64,000 nucleotides of DNA from positions 76,649,734-76,713,733 of the forward strand of contig NC_085136.1 in assembly GCF_035046485.1 (NCBI RefSeq), written 5' to 3'. The stretch is from Aedes albopictus (taxonomy: Eukaryota; Arthropoda; Insecta; Diptera; Culicidae). A program made the translations under genes and the position numbers. Shown here piece by piece: positions 32,278-43,688 of the stretch. Numbering within the stretch: position 1 is the stretch's first letter; every line of letters starts with the position of its first letter. The notes beneath the pieces were generated by a model. It worked only from the letters and a program-made list of their open reading frames with translations. It made no database searches and was not told the DNA's origin.

Positions 32278-33442
32278 CTATTAGAAATTACTCTAGGGGT
32301 TTTGCTAGGAATTCTTCTAGGAAATTCTCTATGAATTCCACTAGGAATTCCAAGCAATTACACGGAACAGTGGATTCCCATAGCAACAGGTAAATCCTTT
32401 AGGAGTTGCAATAGGATTTTTCTAGCAATTCCACTGGGAAATGCTTTAGGAATTCCAATGTGAAATACTCTAGGCATTCCAATGAGAATTTCTTTTGGAA
32501 TCCTTCTGGGATCTCCTGTAGAAATTCCTCTAGAAATTCTTGTAGGAACTCTTCCAGGAATGTCTTCAGAAAATCCTTTAGAAATTATTCTTCGAATTGC
32601 TCTAGGAATTCCTCAAGGAATCCCTCTTAGAATTCCTCTGCGAATTCCGCTAGGAAGTCCACTAGGAATTCTTCTAGGGATACCACTAGGTATTACTCTA
32701 GGAATTCCACTAGGAATTTTACTACGAAATCCACTAGGAATTCCACTAAGAATTCCACTAAAAATTCCACTACGAATTCTTCTAGGAATTCCACTAGGAC
32801 TTCCTCTAGGAATTTTATAAAGAATTGCTATAGGAATTCCATTACGAATTCCACTAGGAATTCTTCTAGGAATTCTTTTAGAAATTCTAGAAATTCTTTT
32901 AGGAATTCTTCTAGGCACTAGGAATTCCACTAGGAATTCCACCAGGAATTCCACCAAGTATTCCACTAGGAATTCTACTGTGTATTCCTCAAGGAATTCG
33001 ACCAGGAATTCCTCTAGAAATTCCACCAGGATTTTTTCTAGGAAATCCACGAGGAATTCCTCTAGGAATTCTTCTAGGAATTCTTCTAGGAATTCTTCTC
33101 GGAATTCATCTTGGAATTCCTCTAAGAATTCCTCTTGGAATTTCTCTAAGAATTCCTCTTGGAATTCCTCTAGGAATTCCTCTTGGAATTCCTCTAGGAA
33201 TTCCTCTTGGAATTCCACTTGGAATTCCTTTAGGAAATCAAACAGGAATTCTACAGGAAGTAGAATTTCCTCTAGGAAATCTACCAGGAATTCCAGCAGA
33301 AATTCGTCTTGTGATTCTTCTAGGAAATCCTCTAGGAATTCCTTTAGGAATTCCTGTACGAATTCCTCTAGGATTTTTTTTTTACTCTACACGAATTTCT
33401 AGAGAAGTTTCTAGAAGAATTCCTAGTGGAATTCCTAGAGGC
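32278..33442. repeat. 12-bp array, well-preserved block 4
   Basis: This is the most regular part of the family: (c/t)taggaattcc units of 12 bp, each containing the dyad aggaattcct. Because 12 is a multiple of three, long frames such as 32613-33218 (-) and 32980-33402 (+) translate as four-residue periods (EEFL/EEFQ; SSRN). They should not be annotated as proteins. Confidence 0.85.
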
Positions 33443-35370
33443 ATCCTGTAAGGATTCCCCTCAGAATCCTGAAAGGATTCTCCGTCAGAATCCTGAAAGG
33501 ATTCTCCGTCAGAATCCTGAAAGGATTCTCCGTCAGAATCCTGAAAGGATTCTCCGTCAGAATCCTGAAAGGATTCTCCGTCAGAATCCTGAAAGGATTC
33601 TCCGTCAGAATCCTGAAAGGATTCTCCTCAGAATCCTGAAAGGATTCTCCTCAGAATCCTGAAAGGATTCTCCGTCAGAATTCTGAACGGATTCTCCTCA
33701 GAGCTCTGAACGGATTCTCCTCAGAATCCTGAAAGGATTCTCCACAGAATCCTGAAAGGATTCTCGTCAGAATCCTGAAAGGATTCTCGCCAGAATCCTG
33801 AAAGGATTCTCGCCAGAATCCTGAAAGGATTCTCGCCAGAATCCTGAAAGGATTCTCGTCAGAATCCTGAAAGGATTCTCCGTCAGAATCCTGAAAGGAT
33901 TCTCCGTCAGAATCCTGAAAGGATTCTCCGTCAGAATCCTGAAAGGATTCTCCGTCAGAATCCTGAAAGGATTCTCCGTCAGAATCCTGAAAGGATTCTC
34001 CGTCAGAATCCTGAAAGGATTCTCCGTCAGAATCCTGAAAGGATTCTCCGTCAGAATCCTGAAAGGATTCTCCGTCAGAATCCTGAAAGGATTCTCCGTC
34101 AGAATCCTGAAAGGATTCTCCGTCAGAATCCTGAAAGGATTCTCCGTCAGAATCCTGAAAGGATTCTCCGTCAGAATCCTGAAAGGATTCTCCGTCAGAA
34201 TCCTGAAAGGATTCTCCGTCAGAATCCTGAAAGGATTCTCCGTCAGAATCCTGAAAGGATTCTCCGTCAGAATCCTGAAAGGATTCTCCGTCAGAATCCT
34301 GAAAGGATTCTCCGTCAGAATCCTGAAAGGATTCTCCGTCAGAATCCTGAAAGGATTCTCCGTCAGAATCCTGAAAGGATTCTCCGTCAGAATCCTGAAA
34401 GGATTCTCCGTCAGAATCCTGAAAGGATTCTCCGTCAGAATCCTGAAAGGATTCTCCGTCAGAATCCTGAAAGGATTCTCCGTCAGAATCCTGAAAGGAT
34501 TCTCCTCAGAATCCTGAAAGGATTCTCCGTCAGAATCCTGAAAGGATTCTCCTCAGAATCCTGAAAGGATTCTCCTCAGAATTCTGAACGGATTCTCCTC
34601 AGAGCTCTGAACGGATTCTCCTCAGAATCCTGAAAGGATTCTCCACAGAATCCTGAAAGGATTCTCGTCAGAATCCTGAAAGGATTCTCGTCAGAATCCT
34701 GAAAGGATTCTCGTCAGAATCCTGAAAGGATTCTCGCCAGAATCCTGAAAGGATTCTCGCCAGAATCCTGATAGGATTCTCGCCAGAATCCTGAAAGGAT
34801 TCTCGTCAGAATCCTGAAAGGATTCTCGTCAGAATCCTGAAAGGTTTCTCCGTCAGAATCCTGAAAGGATTCTCCGTCAGAATCCTGAAAGGATTCTCCG
34901 TCAGAATCCTGAAAGGATTCTCCGTCAGAATCCTGAAAGGATTCTCCGTCAGAATCCTGAAAGGATTCTCTTCAGAATTCTGAACGGATTCTCCTCAGAG
35001 TTCTGAACGGATTCTCCTCAGAATCCTGAAAGGATTCTCCACAGAATCCTGAAAGGATTCTCGTCAGAATCCTGAAAGGATTCTCGTCAGAATCCTGAAA
35101 GGATTCTCGTCAGAATCCTGAAAGGATTCTCGTCAGAATCCTGAAAGGATTCTCGTCAGAATCCTGAAAGGATTCTCGTCAGAATCCTGAAAGGATTCTC
35201 GTCAGAATCCTGAAAGGTTTCTCCGTCAGAATCCTGAAGGGATTCTCCGTCAAAATCCTGAAAGGATTCTCCTCAGTACCCTTAAAGGATTCTCAGAATT
35301 CTGTACGGACTCTCCTCAGAATCCTGAAAGGACTCTCCTCAGAATCCTGACAGGATTCTCCTCAGAATCT
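33443..35370. repeat. Satellite of ~80 hairpin units of 23/24 bp
   Basis: The monomer is agaatcctgaaaggattct plus a 4-5 base linker. agaatcc and ggattct are complementary, giving a 7-bp stem and a tgaaa loop in every unit. The linkers fall into types (ccgtc, cctc, cgtc, cgcc, ccac) that occur in runs. A marker group (gaattctgaacgg, then gag(c/t)tctgaacgg, then a ccac linker) recurs at about 33676, 34577 and 34973, which shows segmental duplication within the array. It is flanked on both sides by the 12-bp family. Confidence 0.95.
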
Positions 35371-35690
35371 TGGAATTTCACTAGGAATGACTCCAGGAAT
35401 TCCTCTAGGCATTTATCTTGGAATTCCTCTACGAATTTCCGTTGGAGTTTTTCTGGGAATTCCACAAGGAGTTTACCTAGGAACTCCATTAGGAATTCCT
35501 CTAGGGATTTCTCTAGGAAATCTATTGGAAATTTTTTTGAAAGTTCCGCCTGGAGGTTCACTACGAAGTCCTCATAAAAGTTCACTAGGAATTACTAAAG
35601 GAATTTCATTAAAAAATTCACTAGAAATTTCAATAGGAATTCAACAAGGAATTGCTCCACGATTCTTCCTATGAATTACACTAGAATGTT
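35371..35690. repeat. 12-bp array, block 5
   Basis: ctaggaattcct-type units resume directly after the satellite. Frames on both strands are repeat translation. Confidence 0.65.
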
Positions 35691-36405
35691 TGATTTGATT
35701 TCCTTTTAGTATTATTTTACGTTTTCTATCATAAATTTTCCGGTCTTCATACAATCGATGGATAAAATATTTTTTTAAATTCTTCGTACTTGAGACAATT
35801 TTTGTATTCATACTTTCAGCCAAAGTTCAAAGCTTTGCGAAAAAAAAGCTGCACCTTACAATACTTATATTATTTTTTATTGTACCATAATCCGGGGTCA
35901 AATCGATCACTTTAGAACAAATCATACGTATCCGCTAGAAAATAAAATAGCCTTCTCCATTGACTTTTGTTCTTTTAAACCCGAATAACGCATTAAATCT
36001 TTTACAACTAGTCAATTCTACTGCTAAAAGGCAAAGTTAAGTTTTAAAATTGCCCCCTAACAGCCTGAAGATAGGTAATTTACTTCAACATAAGCGATTC
36101 CTACCACGATTTCCACCACTATTTCATCAATAAAATTGAAAACCGGATTATGTCCCCTCCAGAAATTACTACCCCTACCCCTGGAAGGGACCCCTGCCAC
36201 GAATTTCACTTAAAAAAAAACAAAAATCAATACAAAAAAAATGGTAAAATGATTACTCTTGAGGAAGACACTAATCGCTAGGCGAAACGTTGGACACGTC
36301 ATAAACTTCCGTTTTCTCACATGAAAGTCTGCGTTGGCATCCCAGGTTAGACCAAAAGATACTCATTTTGATTGCATAAACAGAAGCAAAATGGTCTACT
36401 AACGA
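35691..36405. other. Unassigned AT-rich DNA
   Basis: No gene is visible. accataatccggggtca near 35885 and ccggattatgtcccc near 36144 form an inverted pair of about 12 bp that could be ends of a short repeat, but the evidence is weak. Confidence 0.4.
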
Positions 36406-37179
36406 CCCAAGCAACAATGAATGCTGAGCAGTCAGACTATTAACTGAACAATATCTGGTTAATGGTGTCAATGGCTGAACACAATGATAGCTGAAAATTG
36501 GTCTAAAGTGTGCCTTGTTCAACCTCGTTAATCAGAAATACATAGATGGCTGAATATCAGGTTGAATGGAATAGCATTCATCTGGGTAACCAGCTCTAAA
36601 ACATACACCAACATGCAGAATTAATCATCTGTTGTTCAACCTTTAATCAAATAATTTTTGACAGCTGACCCAAGCATGGTTTTCATGAAGTCCACATGGC
36701 TTCTTCAGCCTCAAAACAGACTTAGTTCAACTTATGTTCTGAATAGTCAAGAACAACAAGTAATGCTCTTGTTTTCGAGGATATGTATACAATTGTGTGT
36801 GATGTAGGTCCTAAAGTGAGTGAATATAAATCAGGAGGTTCGAGTTCCATTCCCAGTTTTGTCACAGATTTATTTATACATTCCTAAACATCTCTCCTGG
36901 AAATAGACGCAGCTAATGGTAAAAATTGGCTCACGAAAGTGTTTTTGTTTTATTTTTACATTATTAATAAATTTAATTGGTTACTGTTTAAGCGCATATT
37001 AAGCCTTAAATCAGCCTTCCAATGAACCTCAAATCAGCTAAGGTTAAATAAAATCACCAAAATTAGATGTTCAGGAGCTGAATAAAGGATTGTACCTCTT
37101 GTTCTCAGCTTTTGTTCAAATGAAGGCTGATTTAAAATAGTTGGAGAAACGTTTGTACATCATCAAATTGTTACCTGGG
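36406..37179 (+). mobile_element. Relative of element B with tRNA-like module
   Basis: The ends cccaagcaacaatgaatg / cccaggtaacaatttgatg are inverted and resemble element B's cccaactaacaatc. A 2-bp ga direct repeat flanks it. The internal sequence repeats gctgaa(t/c)a and gttgttca words, as B does. A B-box-like ggttcgagttcc lies at about 36838-36849. It is non-coding, about 774 bp. Confidence 0.5.
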
Positions 37180-37199
37180 GAATTTTTCTTGGGCTGAAA

Positions 37200-38230
37200 C
37201 TAGTACTTGATTCGATTTGTTGATTTCAAATTTGATAGGCTTGCAGTTTACCCACTGTGCGTGCACTGACTTTGGTTCCTATCTCGTGTTAGTTGACGAA
37301 TTTTCATTCGATTTTTGATTGTATCCTCGTGTGGTACCCCGAAGGTTAACGGTGTGCGTGCGTGTACGGAAGAATCTATGCGAAGGGATAAGAAGCATCA
37401 CACGAAGACCTGGCGGTACGGAGGGACAGGAATGTGCGTGCAAATTTTTCGGGTTTTCCACGCGTCGCCCTTCGTTCATCGTTTTTCATCGTCTTCGTAG
37501 TCGTTGTGACTCGTGGTTTGCATTGGAATTTTCGTGTTTCCTATTGCCTACTAGATGTGGTGGCAGCAAGAAATAGTGGAATGGGAATGTGATCTAGTGG
37601 AAGGAAGAACGCTCTCTGAATTCAAGGCGTGTGGTATGAGTTGTTGCTGTTGGTGGAACATCGTTCGAAAACGAAAAGTTGGTGTTTTTCCAAAATTGGA
37701 TTTCGATGCTGGGAAAGTGAAAACGGTGTGTCATCGTGGTCGTCATCGTCCTCGTCGAATGGGGTGGATAAATGGAAATCAACCTGTCTGTATTTCGGGA
37801 CAGGGACAAGCAAGTGTGTTTTCTTTAGTCAATGCTACTATGTGTCTGTATTGGTGTTCGAATAAAACACGACAACAATGTCAATAATTTTACTAGGGAA
37901 AGTTGGAGAAAGGGGTGGCCCTGCAATAGGTAGCACCAATAGTTGTCTCAGCTGAATGATTGGGTTTTGTGTGTGCGTTGTTGGTCACTTGTTTTGACCT
38001 AGATTTTGGGGTTGAACAACGCTGTAATCGAGACATCTCTCTCTTCGGATGTGTTGTGTAGATCTAAGCAATCCGAAATGGGCTTGGTGTTTTACGTGTG
38101 ACATGTTGACTGATTTGTGTGTTTTCAGGCGACGGATTCGCGTGCAGCAATGTAGGGCGTGCAGGGCCTACTGGTGTAGAACAACAGTAGGTCGTTATTT
38201 ACGGCTATTATAAAATCAAACAAAGAGTAA
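37200..38230. other. Non-repetitive region, possible regulatory or UTR DNA
   Basis: The stretch is CG-richer than its surroundings and contains no TIR, SINE or array sequence. Frames up to 110 codons (37555-37887 +) have no recognisable domain. An acceptor-like tgtgtgttttcag precedes gcgacggattcg at about 38142. It could hold an alternative 5' exon or regulatory DNA; nothing decides this. Confidence 0.3.
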
Positions 38231-38505
38231 TTAATTTGCATTGAACGAACCTAAAAAACGAGTTTTATTTTAAAAATGGTCTCTAATGAGCCTGGATGAA
38301 ACAAAGAGTAGCACCTTAAAAATTGGAACAGTCGATTTTCTGTCATTCCCATAGTTCCAATTGAGCATGGGCCTTTTTATTTGACGTCTTAATCAGCTGA
38401 TTTTTCGGGTCTTTGACAGTTCTTCTATGAAGATAACATATTCGTGTTAGCAGCTGTTGTTCAACCTTTGTAAACATACAAATTCATACAATGGCAAGAA
38501 AAACC

Positions 38506-38585
38506 CTTCAATTAATAACTGTGGAAGTGCTCAAAGAACACTTACTTGAAGAGAGGCAGACCATGTTCCAGTGGGAACGTAACTC
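38506..38585 (+). mobile_element. 3' fragment of a Feilai-like SINE
   Basis: attaataactgtggaagtgc...ccagtgggaacgtaac matches the last third of the SINE at 31973-32264. Confidence 0.65.
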
Positions 38586-38799
38586 ATTGTGATATAATCA
38601 TGTTCAACATCCTTGATGTTTTCAAAATACTATAACACACTGTTTTATAAATATTGTTTGAAAACTCATTGTATTATAATTTTGTTTTGAGTCTTCCACA
38701 TTTGGAAAATAATGTTACAAAATTGAATCAAATTTTGATAGAAACTAGTAATCCTGAGGCTAGAATTCATATCACATTTTGTTATAATTTTGATCTTAT

Positions 38800-39114
38800 C
38801 ACAGAAAAACGGACGTAACACTCTTCAAAACAGCTTGGCACATGCATTCAACGAACAATTCAAATTTCATTTGATTTGCGCGATCGTTCCACCAGATGCG
38901 CTAGTGTTCGATCGCTTTGACGTTTGCCAGTGTGCACGTTGCTGAATGATACAAACGAAAATTACAGGCAATTTGTGTAGTAGTGTGCGTGTCAGCAAAA
39001 CGTCAAATCCAAATCCATCATGGCCGACAGTGTCGCGCGGTTCTACCAACAGGTGGCAGTGTGCTCAAAAGTTTTTGATAGGTTTCCTCTAAGAGTTACG
39101 TCTGTTTGTCTGTG
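38800..39114. mobile_element. MITE of the cacagacaaacag family, 7-bp TSD
   Basis: A 315-bp element has ends cacagaaaaacggacgtaac / cacagacaaacagacgtaac and a perfect 7-bp duplication atcttat (38793-38799, 39115-39121). It interrupts an AT-rich ttataaca-type repeat (about 38595-39330). It matches 39559-40676 in inverse orientation along its length. Confidence 0.8.
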
Positions 39115-39558
39115 ATCTTATTATAACAACATATTTAGTTTATTATCTTGATTATACCAGTGTGCTTTTCGTTACAATTTTAGTTATTTTGACATCCTGC
39201 GTTAAGTCTAATCATAATAAGATAAAGCAAAATATTATAACATCGTAACACAGTATGCTATACACTTGATATAATTTTCTAGTCTATGTATTTTTAACGC
39301 CTAATTAATAAGGATAATCTTTCTATAACACTAGTTTACAAAATAAAACGAAAGTGAGCTCCTACCAACGAGCAACATTTTTTATTCATACCTAATTACG
39401 TGCTGATTTCAAGACCATTCTTCAAAAACTAGAACAGCTTTTCCTAAAAATCGAGTTCTATAATTTAAAAAATACGAAAGTTACTAAAGTTTTAATATTC
39501 TGCGTTGCAGTCAACCAACTTTCAATCTTTTTTACATTTATCGAGTTAAATATGAAAT

Positions 39559-40676
39559 CACAGACAAACAGACGTAGGAAATTCATCAAAAAGTTTTGCG
39601 CGGTGTCTTTTTCATGAGCACACTGCCACCTGTTGGTAGAACCGCGCGAGACACTGCCGGCCATGATGGATTTCGGTTTGACGTTTGTCTAACACACACT
39701 ATTACAGCGGCCGTTCGCTCGTTGCAACATGTTTACATTGCAACGAGTGAATGCCATTCGCTAATAGGTGAATTCAGATGACCCCCAATTGTAGAGGCGC
39801 TAAGTGAGATAAGGTGAAAATCAAGGGGGGAGTCGCTGAGCACATCTTTATTTGCGCCAATTATTTTCAGTGTGCCACCGGGTATTGTTTACATCAAAAA
39901 TTCAATTTTTCGTTTTCAAAATTAACTCATATTTTGCCTTGGTGGTTGTTATTTTCCATTGGTAATGGCTTCTATTATCATCAATCTCGATGCCCACGGC
40001 GACAGACACCGGATTGACCAGCTAACAAAAAATCCGGAAGATTGCCCGCCGGAGGCATAGCAAGAGCTCCTCAAATTAATTACATAAGTTGTTCGTAAGT
40101 ACCTACCGGATCTAAGCGCATCTGAAAGAGAATTAGATTTTCTTTTCAAAAAGTGCTCGTTTTTTTCTCTACGATGCGGAATTCGATATGAAAAAGTGAA
40201 AAAAGTGCAGTTTGCCTATGCTGCGCAATGGCAAATTTTGGCGAAGCCCCCTCTTTTCATAGGTTTCTCATTCCTGCCACCAGATGCGGAGGGATCGTTA
40301 GCTTCCGTTGGAGTTGCCTATTGCAACGTCACTTTGACAGTAAAGTGCATCGAAATGCACTGACAGCATAACTGACAGCACGATATTGACACTTGATTGC
40401 TTTTTAATTGCAAAAACGTGTCAAATTTTGCAATTAGCGGACTTGCAACTAAAAAGCATTGCAACTAGCGGGTTTGCAACGAGCGAACGGCCGCTGTACA
40501 CAAATCGCCTGTAATTATCGTTTGCATCATTCAGCAACGTGTACACTGGCAAACGCTAAAGCGATCGAACGCTAGCACCTCTGATGGAAGGATCGCGTAA
40601 ATCAAATGAAATTTGAATTGATCGTTAAAAGCATGTGCCAAGTCGTTTTGTAGAGTTTTACGACTGTTTGTCTGTG
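39559..40676. mobile_element. MITE of the cacagacaaacag family carrying a nested element
   Basis: The ends cacagacaaacagacgtagg / cacagacaaacagtcgtaaa enclose sequence inverted relative to 38800-39114. 39552-39558 (atgaaat) and 40677-40683 (ataaaat) are a one-mismatch 7-bp duplication. Without the insertion at 39705-40496 it would be about 326 bp. Confidence 0.75.
39705..40496. mobile_element. Nested TA-flanked element (cagcggccgttcgctcg ends)
   Basis: A perfect inverted repeat of about 24 bp (cagcggccgttcgctcgttg...) bounds 792 bp, with TA at 39703-39704 and 40497-40498. The sister MITE at 38.8 kb shows the uninterrupted site. gcaac(g/t)agcg-type words recur inside near both ends, as subterminal repeats. 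No frame above 70 codons is present. Confidence 0.85.
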
Positions 40677-41014
40677 ATAAAATGTTTCAATCATATGAAC
40701 ATAATGTTAGCGTCAGATTAGTGGAAGTCGAGATATTGGCGAGTATATGAGATGATCTAAGAGATCATCTTTAACATTTAACAAAACACAAAAACAAAAA
40801 TAATAAAGATTTACATTTTTTAAAGAAACCAAAACAATTAAAAAATCTTTCTCAACGTACACTTGAAATATAAGATATTAGCGACGTACAGTAAAAACTT
40901 CAGCTATAATCGGAGCATTTATTACGGATAATGACGTGTTTGAAAGGAATTACTTATTTTTTTAAATACATCAAATTTCGATTTAAAATCGCCAGCCTTG
41001 CATGGAACTCAGGG

Positions 41015-41424
41015 AATGATTCTACACTGGAAAAGATCATCAGCTTACAGAGTTCAAAATGCTGCTTTAACAATGCCTCCTGGGTTATATCGAAGACTTC
41101 TTCATCAAGAGACATGCAACTCTTTTATTTTCCCATACTAACGGCAAGCGTCACCGACGGCACTGCCGCCTGTTGAGTTAAGGTGGTACCATTGTATAAA
41201 AGTGTCAGAGTGTATTGGTGCGAGTGTGAAGATTTACGCACACTATCATAAAAAGTTCCACCTTCATCCGTGGTGGCGCAGGTAACAGTGACTCCCGATC
41301 TTGGGCAGTGCTGCATGTCTTCTTGATAAAGTGGTCTTCGGTTATATTTAAAATTTTCTTCAAACAGAGATGTGTTCAATAACACCACCAGAAAATTCTG
41401 TCTGAAATGCCAGCAGGGTTCCAT
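41015..41424 (-). pseudogene. Possible degraded coding fragment, function unknown
   Basis: On the minus strand a 99-codon frame (41125-41424) is followed, in another frame or after a stop, by a further plausible stretch (LDEEVFDITQEALLKQHFEL... at about 41015-41120). Composition and codon use look less like repeat than the surroundings, but I recognise no family. It may equally be a chance frame. The region 40684-41430 holds nothing else I can name. Confidence 0.2.
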
Positions 41425-41429
41425 CCAAA

Positions 41430-42950
41430 AATTCCTCTAGAGATTGCTTCAGAAATTTGTAACTGTGTTTTCTATCTGATATTCCTACAGAATCTCCACC
41501 GGGATTAACTCAGGAATTCTTCAACGATTCTTGAAAGATTTATTTCAGGGATTCATTCGAAAATATTTTCAGGCATTTCTTAAGATTTTTTTCAAGGATT
41601 CCACTAGAAGATTTTGCAGGCATTCCTACAAAAACAATTGCAAGAATTCTTCTAGAGTTTTCAGCGTAAACACTAAAAAAATCTGTAGGAATCCTTCCAC
41701 AGATTTCTGCGGGAATTCTTCTGGAGATTCCCGGGATTTTTTCATGAATACCCTAAGCAATTCCTCCAGATTTCTCCAAAAAATCCTTTTTAAAATTCTC
41801 AAGACATTTTCCAGAAATTTTCAGGGATTGTTTCATAAAGCCGTTCAGGAACTCTTACAGAGTTTCTTTCAATTATTCGTTCAGAAGGTCCACCATTACA
41901 ACCTTCAGAAATCTGATCACAGATTAAGGCGATGGTGGACAATCGCACAGGATGGAAATTATTCAATTCGACCCTATGCGCCATCATAGGTGCTCAGACT
42001 GAAAGTAAGTAAGATCCTCCAGGCATGTCTCAAGGATTTTTTCTAGAGGTTCCTCTCGAGTTTTATGCAGATATTCTTACTGGCATTATTATTCCTCCAG
42101 AAGTTTCTAAGAGAAATCTCCCGAAAATTTCTTTTGTAATTCTTTCTTACATTCCTCAAGAAATTCCTCCAGGTATTTTATTTCTCGGTATTTTTCCAGG
42201 AATTCCTTTCAAAAATGCTTAACAAGTTTTTCCAGAAATTCTTCAAAGGGCTTCTAAAAGTGTGTTTCCGGGTATTACTCCAAGGATTGATGTATAAATT
42301 CTTCTTGCCATTTGTTGAGATGTTTTTCAGAAATTCTTCCGGGAATCCATGAGGAATGCTTCAAAAATTCCATTTAAAATTCTTCTACTTTTTTCTGAAG
42401 TTTCTACAAGGATTACTGCAAATGTTTTCAATCTGGTAGGAATTCTTGTAGAATCTTCTCCAGGAATTCATTCAAAAGTTCCCATATGAAGCTTTTCAGA
42501 ATCCCAGGATTCCCTTCAAACGCTGTAATTCTCTCAAATATGTTTACAGGCATACCTACAAAAGTTCTTGCAGGAGTTACTTCAGAGAATCCTATCGATT
42601 TTTTTCCATAAATTATTGCAGCGAATCTACCAAAGATTCCCGCCGAATTTCTTCCAAATAGTCCAGCCTGAATTTCTACAGTGATTCATCCAAAAGTTCC
42701 TGTTGGGTTATCTTCAGAATTCTCTCATAGATTTCTTCATAAATTCCTTCAGTAGTTACTTTCGGCCTTTTGCAGCATTTTTTCCGGAGAATTTCTCCAC
42801 ATATTCCTCCAGGCTTGAATTTTCTCAGGAGCTTTTTTGGTAGTTTCTCCAGAAATTGTTCAAGAGATTCTCCAGCAATTCTTCCATTGATCTTTCTCGA
42901 AAATTCTCCAGATTTTTTTTTTCAAGGAATTTCATAAAAAATTTCAGCAA
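41430..42950. repeat. Degenerate 12-bp array, block 6
   Basis: ttcctccag/ttcttcagaaat-type units run through the stretch and are interrupted at 41885-42012 by a retrotransposon tail. The frame 41531-41989 is repeat translation. Confidence 0.6.
41885..42012 (+). mobile_element. 5'-truncated RTE retrotransposon 3' end
   Basis: The bases just before a gtaagtaag tail (about 42002-42010) resemble the extreme C-terminal coding part and 3' end of RTE elements (RRW-type motif in an LRRWWTIAQDG context). Only about 125 bp survive. It is a different subfamily from the element at 10058-13446. Confidence 0.4.
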
Positions 42951-43252
42951 CATCTGTTTCCCTGTAAGTTTGGAGAGGGAGAAGGCACTAGAAAGTAACC
43001 GAGGACTAATGTTTCCGATAGTAGGACTGTAGTCCACGTATCCTCGCTACATTAGTTTTCCTGTTAGTCTGGAGAAGTGCAACCGTCAACTGGGCTCGAA
43101 ACCTTCGTTTTTAACACACTCACATCCCATGTATCCATCACTCGGTCAGAAGCTACACTAGCCTTTCTGTCAGCCACAACGCCCTTGACAGTCCGGAGAA
43201 CAGCATTTGTAAACTGGACTGAACACTCCAGTCGCTTGGTTAGAAGCTGTAC

Positions 43253-43501
43253 AGTAGACGTTTGATAACTGCAATATGTTGACTTAACGACCGAAAATCC
43301 GATAACTGCAACGCCTAACAGTGTCAACAAACCATCAGCTGACGTAAAATGAACGTGAACTTCATCCGACTGTTCATTTGGGCTAACATAGCGCACCATT
43401 CTGACATGTGGCGGTGCGATAACTGCAATTTTGTTGCACTTACCGAACTTGCAGTTAAAAAGCATTGCAGTTAAACCGTTTGTACTGATCGAACGTCTAA
43501 T
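43253..43501 (-). mobile_element. Uninterrupted copy of element A
   Basis: The reverse complement matches 206-1716 minus its two insertions, including gcagttatcgcaccgcca. Its continuity is the evidence that B and C inserted into the first copy. The 43.06-43.25 kb DNA to its left holds no further recognisable feature. Confidence 0.65.
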
Positions 43502-43688
43502 GTACCAGTTAGCCGCACAGCCACGAAGCCACAAAAGCTTGCAACCCACCTACCCATCGTTCGTTCAGCAGCAGCGCCAGTAACCCTGTCAGATTCTGAA
43601 GAGCAACACTACACAGCAAATAATTTTGTAACTGGCGCGTAATTCCTGGTAACGTATCCAATTTCGAATGTAATTTCACTCGGTTAGG

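Noticed and set aside
32613..33218. 201-residue minus-strand ORF rich in EEFLEEFQ
   Set aside because: It is a translation of the 12-bp tandem repeat (four codons per unit), found in several frames on both strands.
33426..33662. 78-residue ORF with repeated NPERILRQ
   Set aside because: It is a translation of the 24-bp hairpin satellite.
33443..35370. CRISPR-like array of palindromic repeats
   Set aside because: The 'spacers' are only 4-5 bases and fall into few types; the context is a mosquito genome. It is a satellite.
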